A stretch of DNA of 64,000 nt from assembly GCA_964017045.1 (NCBI GenBank), contig OZ024807.1:6994481-7058480 (forward strand), written 5' to 3'. Origin of the DNA: Omphiscola glabra (lineage: Eukaryota > Mollusca > Gastropoda > Lymnaeidae). Shown piece by piece: positions 50,201 to 62,200 of the stretch. Numbering within the stretch: position 1 is the stretch's first letter; each line of letters starts with the position of its first letter. The position numbers were made by a program, and so were the translations under genes. The notes beneath the pieces are model-generated. The model saw nothing but the letters and a program-made list of their open reading frames with translations. It did no database searches and was not told the DNA's origin.

Positions 50201-53200
50201 GAACAATGCTGTATGTGAAGCATGAGTTAGGTGTGAACAATGCTGAATGTGAAGCATGAGTTAGGTGTGAACAATACTAAATGTGGAGCATGAGTTAGGT
50301 GTGAACAATGCTGAATGTGAAGCATGAGTTAGGTGTGAACAATACTAAATGTGGAGCATGAGTTAGGTGTGAACAATGCTGAATGTGAAGCATGAGTTAG
50401 GTGTGAACAATACTAAATGTGGAGCATGAGTTAGGTGTGAACGATGCCAAATGTGAAGTATGAGTTAGGTGTGAACAATACTAAATGTGGAGCATGAGTT
50501 AGGTGTGAACAATGCTGAATGTGAAGCATGAGTTAGGTGTGATTTTTTAAAATTAAATCGGAAGTGGTTTTCTGATGACAACAATTTAAATAAATTTTTT
50601 TCAATGATAGCATTCAGATATGCATATTTTAATGTGACTATTTTTGTCAGCTGTTTAAAAATTATTGAAAATTATAAAATATGAAATCAAATAATTATAA
50701 CCTATAATTAACTGTTTTTTCCATCGTTGTCATCATTTAAAAGAAATGCATTATTGCCTCAAATATATTGCATTATTTGTCTAAATGCTTTAGGTTAGTT
50801 TCAAAGTTGTTGCTGTAAATTATGCAAGTTGGGAAAATAATCCTATTTAAATTGTTTGTAAACAAACTTTTAAACAATTGATGAACATGCCTATTTTATA
50901 AATTATTTTAACTTTTGTTTCTCTCAAAGGATTTTAGCTCTTCCCGCTCTTTCCTTTAAATCACAAAATATACTGTTTTAAATGGCAACATGTAAATTAA
51001 CATACACTGCTATGGTAGTCATACATTTAAATGGGGAGTAACTGCTGCTTTAGTGGAATATTATGTTATTAATTAAAAGTAAGTTTGAAATTATATTTCA
51101 TGTCATGGTTAAAATTTTGTTTTGTTTTTTGAAGCTCTAGAGCAGAGGTGGTCAAAGGATTCAAGGAGGTAACACAGGCGCAGGGGGTCATAAATGGTTC
51201 AAACGTTTGGGGGGGGGGGGGGGGGAAATCGGGCAAAAAAAGGGGGGGGGGTCATTTTATCTGAAATAAATGGAATTTCTTATTTCACCAGAAAAGCGAG
51301 ACAACTCCATATAGTAACTACATCTGCAATGGAAAATTTTAATTAAATGCTCTTTAAATTATTTTTTTTCATTTGTCTGATTTTCTTTTCATTTTTCTGA
51401 TTTTTTTTTTTAAAGGGTGCGTGAACCATTCAAAATGGAGGCGTGAGCCACAATTGGCTCGTGAGCCATAGTTCGCCCACCCCTATTCTAGAAATAAAAA
51501 TATGTTAGTCTTATTTTTATACCCAGCTATCAGTATTCTAATTTTAAGCTTGGATTTTGGTTTAGAAATTGACATCTATTTAATTCCAGGGAGGATAAAT
51601 CATGTGACATTTGTAAAAGAAGGGATGTAACTCTGCCTGCAACTGATTGGTGCATGGATTGTTTTGATGCTATATGTGAGGGCTGTTTGAAAGTGAGTCA
51701 TCTCACCTAGGGATAAACCTCTAGATGTGGCAACATGTGTTCTTCCAGAACTATATGTCCTATTTGCAAAATGCTTAATGGAAAATGTTTGCTATGTGGG
51801 TTTTTTTTGTTTTTTTTGTTGGCTACTTAAAATTACAAGCTGTATCCTTTTTTTCTTTCTTTAAAGTTGTGCACATATTTTGAATTGTATTAATAGACCA
51901 CCACCATATTGATGATGATTATATATGTTGGTCTACATCTCTAATTAAATAGTCTTTGAAAGATTTGCATGTTGCTGTATTCCATGAGCACCACAACTTG
52001 GGGTGCATCTTACATTTTACTTCCAGGTGCACTTATGCGGGAAAACTACGTCGGGTCACATGGTTCTCTCCCTTGGAGAGTTACGCAAACTGTCCATTGA
52101 GAATGTCATGAAACGCAATGTCGCCAGCAAATGTGTTCAGCATGGTGAAGACATCAAGATGTACTGTCTCAATTGCAGGGAGCCTGTCTGTGTTGATGTA
52201 AGCGGGTGTGAAAAAGTAAAACTTTGCAGATTCAAATAAAAAGACGTAAATTATTTGTTTAGGAATACTCGGGGGATTAATTTGTCAACTTTGTTTTCTG
52301 TTATACATTTCATGCATCCACACATAGTTCACCTAACGCATTTGGGTTAATAAAAAATAATTTAATGCTGAAGGTATTGAAAATTTCCCCTCTCACATAC
52401 ATGCCACTCTGAATTAGTTGAGACCAATTATCTATTAATGCTATTTTTTAAGAAATGGTGAATTTAAAATCTCCTTTGTTTTTGCTCTAGTGTTTCGCTG
52501 CAACACACAGGAAATGTGAGAACTGTGTCCTTGTATCAGAAGCTGTGAAATCACTTGACAAGGATGTGGCCGAGGTGATGGTGAGGCTTCGGAACATCAG
52601 GGAGGAGGGCTCAGACACAGTCCCAACATTTGAGACAGGGGAGGAGATGTTAGAGGAGTCACTGAAAAAAACGGAAGCTGAAATAAGGTATTTGAGATCT
52701 TGATTTGTTTTGAAAGAACTTATTATTAATAATTAAATCTGTAAAATTGAAATTATAATTTGAGCAGAATAAAATTCCTACTTATGTGAAGAATTTTTTT
52801 TTTTACCTTTTTTAAATAAAATTTTCATAATATTATTTAACAATATATATTTATATTATATTTTTTGTGATTTCATTGACACAGAGAGTATTTTAAGTGT
52901 AATATTCTTTCTAAGATGTTAAATTTGAAGTATATTTTCTTTTATTTTTACCCATTTCACCACACCCCACCCCCTTTTTTCCCCACACACGTCACAAAAT
53001 TTAAACATCCAGTGTAAGACCTCATCACTAAGTTATGACCCCTATTTCCCAAGGCCTACCACTTAACTTATAAAGCTAACATTGCACATACCAGATGCTA
53101 GTTAATAAGAGTTAATCCCCTTGAAAGTAACAATTAATGAGTGCGTCAGTAAATATAACTCCCATTCTCAAGTTCAATATGTAGACAGAACAGAAATTAA

Positions 53201-56200
53201 AAGTTAGTGACTGTTTATAAAAGTTTCATCAAAATTAAACAATACTAAGGCAACCTATGGTCTGCACATGATAAAATATGGCCTCCCATTTATCTACTAT
53301 GTAAAGGTCGGTGTAAAATATCCATGGATTTCAAACTAATAATAACCACATTGTTTTGTGCAGAAGTGTGTGTGGGTGGGGGGGGGGGAAGCAATTTTAG
53401 TTTTAATAAAACAATTGATCTTTTGCTTTTTTCAATCAATTTTAATGGGACAATTTTAATGGGACAATTTTAATGGGACAATTTTGATGGGACAATTTTT
53501 ATGGGACAATATTAAAAATAAACTTTGTTTGTTATACAAACTAAAATACTTACTAATGTAAAATATAAAAGATACAGTTCTTTTGACACCTTGGTCCCTA
53601 ATAGTAAAAGTTTAAAAGGCAAACATTTTTCAAATTCCTTCCAATTGTAATGGGATTAATTTGAAAGATTAATTTGAATTATTTATCTCAATGATTTTAA
53701 TAGTTCCCCTAATTAAGGGATAACTAAAATGGCCTGTTTTGGGAGGAGTGTATTAAGGTCTGAGCTTTAGCCCCAAGCAGCGTTTAGCCAACATATGGGT
53801 TGGTGCATTTTATGAGGATAGCAATGTGTCAGAGGCATCATTTGTATGACGGCAATGTGTAAAAGACATCATTTGTATGACGGCAATGTGTCAAAGACAT
53901 CCTTTGTATGATGGCAATGTGTCAAAGACATCATTTGTATGATGGCAATGTGTCAAAGACATCATTTGTATTATGGCAATGTGTCAAAGGCATCATTTGT
54001 ATGACGGCAATGTGTCAAAGGCATCATTTGTATGACGGCAATGTGTCAAAGGCATCATTTGTATGACGGCAATGTGTCAAAGGCATCATTTGTTTGATAG
54101 CAATGTGTGAAAGGCATCCTTTGTATGACAGCAATGTGTGAAAGGCATCATTTGTATGACAGCAATGTGTCAAAGGCATCATTTGTATGACGGCAATGTG
54201 TCAAAGGCATCATTTGTATGATAGCAACGTGTCAAAGGCATCATTTGTATGACGGCAATGTATGAAAGGCATCATTTGTATGATGGCAATGTGTGAAAGG
54301 CATCATTTGTATGACAGCAATGTGTGAATGGCATCATTTGTATGATGGCAATGCGTCAAAGGCATCATTTGTATGACAGCAATGTGTGAAAGGCATCATT
54401 TGTATGATGGCAATGCATCAAAGGCATCATTTGTATGATGGCAATGTGTGAAAGGCATCATTTGTATGACAGCAATGTGTGAATGGGATCATTTTTATGA
54501 CAACAATGTGTCAAAGGCATCATTTGTATGACAGCAATGTGTGAAAGGCATCACTTGTATGATGGCAATGTGTGAATGGCATCATTTGTATGACAGCAAT
54601 GTGTGAAAGGCATCATTTGTATGATGGCAATGCGTCAAAGGCATCATTTGTATGATGGAAATGTGTCAAAGGCATCATTTGTATGATAGCAATGTGTCAA
54701 AGGCATCATATTTATGATTGAAATGTGTCAAAGGCATCATTTGTATGACAGCAATGTGTCAAAGGCATCATTTGTATGATGGCAATGTGTGAAAGGCATC
54801 ATTTGTATGATGGCAATGTGTGAAAGGCATCATTTGTATGACAGCAATGTGTGAATGGCATCATTTGTATGATGGCAATGCATCAAAGGCATCATTTGTA
54901 TGATAGCAATGTGTCAAAGGCTTCATTTGTATGATAACAATGTGTCAAAGGCAACATTTGTTTGATAACAATGTGTGAATGGCATCATTTGTATGATAGC
55001 AATGTGTCAAAGGCATCATTTGTATGATAGCAATGTGTCAAAGGCATCATTTGTATGATAGCAATGTGTCAAAGGCAACATTTGTATGATGGCAATGTGT
55101 CAGAGGCAACATTTGTATGATGGCAATGCGTCAAAGGCATCATTTTGTATGATAGCAATGCGTCAGAGGCATCATTTGTATGATGGCAATGTGTCAAAGG
55201 CAACATTTGTATGATAACAATTTGTGAAGGGCATCATTTGTATGACAGCAATGTGTGAATGGCATCATTTGTATGATAGCAATGTGTGAATGGCATCATT
55301 TGTATGATAGCAATGTGTGAATGGCATCATTTGTATGATAACAATGTGTGAATGGCATCATTTGTATGATAGCAATGTGTGAATGGCATCATTTGTATAA
55401 TAGCATTTTGTGAATGGCATCATTTGTATGATAGCAATGTGTGAATGGCATCATTTGTATGATAGCAATGTGTGAATGGCATCATTTGTATGATAGCAAT
55501 GTGTGAATGGCATCATTTGTTACACACATATCTATTTTAGTCTTATTAGATTACACTTCTTAAGTTAAACTACTGACATGTACTGACATGTTGTACTGAC
55601 ATGTTGTACTGACATGTTGTACTGACATGTTGTACTGACATTTTGTACTGACATGTTGTACTGATATGTTGTACAATTGTTGTAAGCTTCTTAAATGCCA
55701 GATTAAGCAAGATTTTGTCTAAATGTTATTAATGACCATCGATAATCACATGGCAGTGTTAAGTGTCTCTGAATGGGGAGAAAAATAATAGCGCGCAAGA
55801 TGAGATCTTTAAGGCGAGATGCTGGCAAAAAAAAAAGTGGTCTCACATTCTGGAAATAAGATATGGGGTTGGTGCCATCCCAATCAGCCAGTGTATGGCT
55901 TTACAACAAATTAATTGGTTTGATCTCTTGGTCAGAACAGCTGGTCAGAAAGAACACCTGGTCAGAACACCTGGTCAGAACATCTGGTCAGAACACCTTG
56001 TCAGACAGAACACATGGTCAGAACACCTGTCAAGAAACCTGCATTGCAAGCATTCAATGGCAATCACACTGGTTTCAGGAATATAACTGAAATGCGCTGG
56101 GCCCCAAATTCAATGTTTACAATTGTTATTATAAATTTGGCATTTATAGGAGATAATAATTATTTCGATAGTTACTTTAGCGAAACGTTTAAGAATTCAT

Positions 56201-59200
56201 GTTTTTTTTTGTTATGCTTCATGAGATTTTTTTCCTAATACAAACCCAAACCAAGCCATTTATATTGGCTGGCTAGTATACCATATAACTATGTACAAAC
56301 ACATTTCTTTTCTAACTCTAATTTTCATGGGTTTAAAATGATGTTTGACTCTACAACTTCATCTCTCATGACAGATCTTTGGCCACTGAACTGAGAAAGA
56401 AAATTGACGCAGCAGAAAGTTCTTTATTGGAAGAGCTACATTCAGCCGGAAGACACCTACGGGATAAGGTAGATAATTCAGAATTCTTAAAGTTTATTTA
56501 TTTTTATTTTTTTAATATTTTTTTTTAATATGAAGGATATTAATTTTTAAAATAAAAAGGTACTTAGCAATTTTCTACAATCAACTGCTAGCTAGCATCT
56601 TTAATTTTAAATAACGTCTGTATATCCACCGTAAACATAATACATAACTTATGCATATCTACAACAAAGTTAATATAATATATTTTATAATTTTTTCTTA
56701 AATTAAAATACAACAAAGTGGTTGAAAACGACCTATGGCAGTGGACTTACTTCTCCTCTTTTCTTTCGCTCTTCCCTATTTAACCTTTCTTCTACTTACT
56801 TTCTGTCACAAATGTTTCGCTGCCCTCTTGGACACTACTTCTCAGCTAAGTGTTATATTATAATTTTTTGATATTTTTAAATCTCATTCGTTGTTTTGTT
56901 TGTTCGCTGAAGAAGACTTTGTGCCGACACGTTCGCTGTTCTGTTGCGTTCCTTTTTTTCAGGTTTAAGGTTACTGTGTTTTACTCATTTCCTATTGAAC
57001 ACGTAAGGAGGAAATAAAGGGGAATATTTGGACAAAGTTGGAAACCAATGCTTTTATAAACACATATGAATAGACTACAAGTCTAGTTAAGTTTATCTTA
57101 GGGTACAAAAGATGCATTTAGGCTGGAGGTGCATTTGTGTGTAATAAAATTTTGATAAATTGAAATTAATAGTTAACAAAGACAGGGAATTAATACAAAA
57201 TGGCTTGTCATTTGCTTTACAAACAAAATCATTTTTTTTTACCTACATATGGTGGTTCAGGTTTCAGATTCAAAAGCCTCACCCTCCTCTCAGGAGGAGA
57301 ATATGAAGGTCCTGACATCTGCTCAAGAGAGATTGGATGCTCTCCTTAAGTACGGCAGTGATGGAGAGGTCCTTGATGTCTTTCACAAAATCAAAGATAT
57401 TTTAGCAAAGGTAGAAGGGACAAGAACAACAGATTCTGACATCGATAATGAGGTAAGCATTAAAAAAAAAATTCAGTTATTATCTACTCTGATCAAGCTA
57501 ATTACTTTATGGATACTATTTTCAAATACAATTTTCTTTTGGTGGGATTATGTACTTTTTAAAAATTATAGAATGTTAGATGTGCCATAGTTCTATGGTA
57601 ATGTTTAAAGATATTAGAAGGGTGGGTATTTAAATGTGCCACCTTTTTATCTTAATGTTTAAAGATAATGGCCTGGTGTGTGTTTAAAAATGTTTGTTAT
57701 TTTAATCCACTTATTAATAACACCATTTTCAAAGGCACTTATTGCAAGACAAATTTAACGCTAAAACAATTATTTGTCCTTCCAAAACCTGTAGCCTAGG
57801 CTCAAGGTACATTTTGACACTGATGAGACTGTCAAGGTGTTCGGTCGTGAGTTTGACAAACTTGGAGAAATCAGAGTTGAAGACTGCAACTGTGACAATG
57901 GTCTGTCATCATGGGGAGTAACTGTGACATCAAGGGAGGAAATTATTGTTGTTGACTGCAGGTATTTCTTTATTCTCAATGGGGGTGTAGTTAAATTAAT
58001 TTGTGTAAATGAAGTGAGAAATAAGTGATAAAAGTGGAATCTTATCAACTGAATTATTATTTCACTGTAAAATCTGTTTATTGTTCATATAAATATGATA
58101 GATGTATTTATATAGATTTGAAAAAATTCAAATAGAATAAAAAGAAGTATTAGAGGTTAGAGAAAGTGTGTTTTCATCAGTGAAATACACTTTAATAATT
58201 TTAAAAGCTAAGCAAACATTTTTTTTAAGCTAATAAAAAAATTAATAAAAGAAAAAGTTTAAAAATAATTAAATAACAAAAAATTTAAACAAAAAAATTA
58301 ATTAAAGTTAACAGACAAGCTAAAAGTGTCTATAAAATAATTTTTTTTTTCAAAAGTAATAATTGGTTTGCATTTAATGTTCACTAGGAACCGAAGAGTT
58401 CAGAAGTTTTCAAGTGCTGGTGATCTCATGGATCACGTTATCCTTAATGAAGATCCCAGAGACATTTCAAGTTTTGGTGAAGAGGATGTGGCTATTACGG
58501 TCATGAAGAAACAGATTTTCATTTTTGCAGTGATAAATAACCTGGTGGTGAAAAGGAAGATAGAAACTGTCAGACAGTACGATGGCATCGCATACTCTTC
58601 CAACATTCGATGCTTTGTAGTCAGCTCTATCGAGGAAAGGTGCATCGAATTGGTCTCGAGGCAAGGGGAGGTTACTAAAACATTCAAATTTAATCCAAGA
58701 ACTGAGGAGTCACTGTTTCTTGTCCCAAGATATGTGGCTGTTTCAAGAGACAATTTTTATGTTGTTAGGTAAAGAGCTTACAGTTTTTGGAATATAAACA
58801 TATTCTTTTCATGGTCTAACAAAAAAAATGTCGATCAGAAAATATTAAAAATGTTTTTAAAAGGAATTAGTTATTGTTATATTCTTTGATGCTTAAACTG
58901 TGAGTTAAAGTAAGCGGAGAGATTTAGTTGATATTAAATAAAGGAGTGAGTAGTTAATAGAAGCTGATGTCAGAACTGTTTTAGCGATTTTACTAATGGG
59001 ATAATATTATTTTAAAAAAATATGTGGAAAATTCCTATAATTGTTTCTTAGCCTTGAAATTTTAAAGTTTTAAATAAATTGCCTTTCATTTATCTTTTTC
59101 ATGTTTCTTTCCTGTCACAGTGACGCTGCCAACAATTCAGTGGTTTGTGTGTCACAAGATGGCCGCCTTCTCTGCACTTATTCCTCCACTGAAGCCAATG

Positions 59201-62200
59201 AGCTGAAGAAAGCTCAGGGTGTCTGCTGTGATAAAATTGGGAATCTGTTTGTTGCTGACTATTCAAACAGCCGAGTTCACCTTCTCACACCCGATGGGCA
59301 ATTTCAGAGGCAAGTTGTTGGCCTGCAAGCATGTGACTTAAGTCTTAAGTAAAATTGAGAAATAATATCTTAGAAATATTCCCAGGCATATAAAATAAAA
59401 GGCAAAATGTATATACCAACATGAGTTTTGCAAAAACTAAGTTAAATGCATATTAAGACTAACATCATTACTTGAGATGAACATTATAATTTTCAAGATA
59501 ACACTAAACTATGCATTTTGCACTATATCTGCAATTACATTTTATTTAACTTATGCTGCACAATATTTAAAAAAAAAAAAACTTAACGAGGGGTCCTTGT
59601 TTGCCAGACTGCAAAGAGAATTTGGGTTAGCCTCTTTGTCAAACAATTAAAGTTTTATTTTATGATTTAAATGACCTAATTATGTATGAAAGGATAGAGA
59701 AAGATATTTGTTAGTGTGAATCGTCATATCATCAGGCTTATGATGACAGTTTCTTTAAAATGCATCAATTTATTTCTAAGGCTGCAAATTCAGGATTGGT
59801 GAGATAGTTGTTGTGAAGCTTACTGAGATAGTTGTTGTGAAGCTTACTGAGATAGTTGTTGTGAAGCTAACTGAGATAGTTGTTGTGAAGCTTACTGAGA
59901 TAGTTGTTGTGAAGCTTACTGAGATAGTTGTTGTGAAGCTTACTGAGATAGTTGTTGTGAAACTTACTGAGATAGTTGTTGTGAAACTTACTGAGATAGT
60001 TGTTGTGAAACTTACTGAGATAGTTGTTGTGAAGCTTACTGAGATAGTTGTTGTGAAGCTTACTGAGATAGTTGTTGCGAAGCTTACTGAGATAGTTGTT
60101 GTGAAGCTTACTGAGATAGTTGTTGTGAAACTTACTGAGATAGTTGTTGTGAAGCTTACTGAGATAGTTGTTGTGAAGCTTACTGAGATAGTTGTTGTGA
60201 AACTTACTGAGATAGTTGTTGTGAAGCTTACTGAGATAGTTGTTGTGAAGCTTACTGAGATAGTTGTTGTGAAGCTTACTGAGATAGTTGTTGTGAAGCT
60301 TACTGAGATAGTTGTTGCGAAGCTTACTGAGATAGTTGTTGTGAAGCTTACTGAGATAGTTGTGAAGCTTACTGAGATAGTTGTTGTGAAACTTACTGAG
60401 ATAGTTGTTGTGAAACTTACTGAGATAGTTGTTGTGAAACTTACTGAGATAGTTGTTGTGAAGCTTACTGAGATAGTTGTTGTGAAGCTTACTGAGATAG
60501 TTGTTGTGAAGCTTACTGAGATAGTTGTTGTGAAGCTTACTGAGATAGTTGTTGTGAAGCTTACTGAGATAGTTGTTGTGAAGCTTACTGAGATAGTTGT
60601 TGTGAAGCTTACTGAGATAGTTGTTGTGAAGCTTACTGAGATAGTTGTTGTGAAGCTTACTGAGCTAGTTGTTGTGAAGCTTACTGAGATAGTTGTTGTG
60701 AAGCTTACTGAGATAGTTGTTGTGAAACTTACTGAGATAGTTGTTGTGAAGCTTACTGAGATAGTTGTTGTGAAACTTACTGAGATAGTTGTTGTGAAGC
60801 TTACTGAGATAGTTGTTGTGAAGCTTACTGAGATAGTTGTTGTGAAGCTTACTGAGATAGTTGTTGTGAAGCTTACTGAGATAGTTGTTGCGAAGCTTAC
60901 TGAGATAGTTGTTGTGAAGCTTACTGAGATAGTTGTTGTGAAACTTACTGAGATAGTTGTTGTGAAGCTTACTGAGATAGTTGTTGCGAAGCTTACTGAG
61001 ATAGTTGTTGTGAAGCTTACTGAGATAGTTGTTGCGAAGCTTACTGAGATAGTTGTTGTGAAGCTTACTGAGATAGTTGTTGCGAAACTTACTGAGATAG
61101 TTGTTGCGAAACTTACTGAGATAGTTGTTGTGAAGCTTACTGAGATAGTTGTTGCGAAACTTACTGAGATAGTTGTTGCGAAACTTACTGAGATAGTTGT
61201 TGTGAAGGTTACTGAGATAGTTGTTGTGAAACTTACTGAGATAGTTGTTGTGAAGCTTACTGAGATAGTTGTTGTGAAGCTTACTGAGATAGTTGTTGCG
61301 AAGCTTACTGAGATAGTTGTTGCGAAGCTTACTGAGATAGTTGTTGTGAAGCTTACTGAGATAGTTGTTGCGAAGCTTACTGAGATAGTTGTTGTGAAGC
61401 TTACTGAGATAGTTGTTGCGAAACTTACTGAGATAGTTGTTGCGAAACTTACTGAGATAGTTGTTGTGAAGCTTACTGAGATAGTTGTTGCGAAACTTAC
61501 TGAGATAGTTGTTGCGAAACTTACTGAGATAGTTGTTGTGAAGGTTACTGAGATAGTTGTTGTGAAACTTACTGAGATAGTTGTTGTGAAGCTTACTGAG
61601 ATAGTTGTTGTGAAGCTTACTGAGATAGTTGTTGCGAAACTTACTGAGATAGTTGTTGTGAAGCTTACTGAGATAGTTGTTGTGAAGCTTACTGAGATAG
61701 TTGTTGCGAAGCTTACTGAGATAGTTGTTGTGAAGCTTACTGAGATAGTTGTTGTGAAGCTTACTGAGATAGTTGTTGTGAAGCTTACTGAGATAGTTGT
61801 TGTGAAGCTTACTGAGATAGTTGTTGTGAAGGTTACTGAGATAGTTGTTGTGAAGCTTACTGAGATAGTTGTTGTGAAGCTTACTGAGATAGTTGTTGTG
61901 AAGCTTACTGAGATAGTTGTTGTGAAACTTACTGAGATAGTTGTTGTGAAGCTTACTGAGATAGTTGTTGTGAAACTTACTGAGATAGTTGTTGTGAAAC
62001 TTACTGAGATAGTTGTTGTGAAGCTTACTGAGATAGTTGTTGTGAAACTTACTGAGATAGTTGTTGTGAAACTTACTGAGATAGTTGTTGTGAAGGTTAC
62101 TGAGATAGTTGTTGTGAAGCTTACTGAGATAGTTGTTGTGAAACTTACTGAGATAGTTGTTGTGAAGGTTACTGAGATAGTTGTTGTGAAGCTAACTGAG

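Noticed and set aside
57800..57961. Acceptor at GCCTAG for TRIM exon 9
   Set aside because: It gives a stop in the phase set by the previous exon; the upstream CCTGTAG keeps the frame open.
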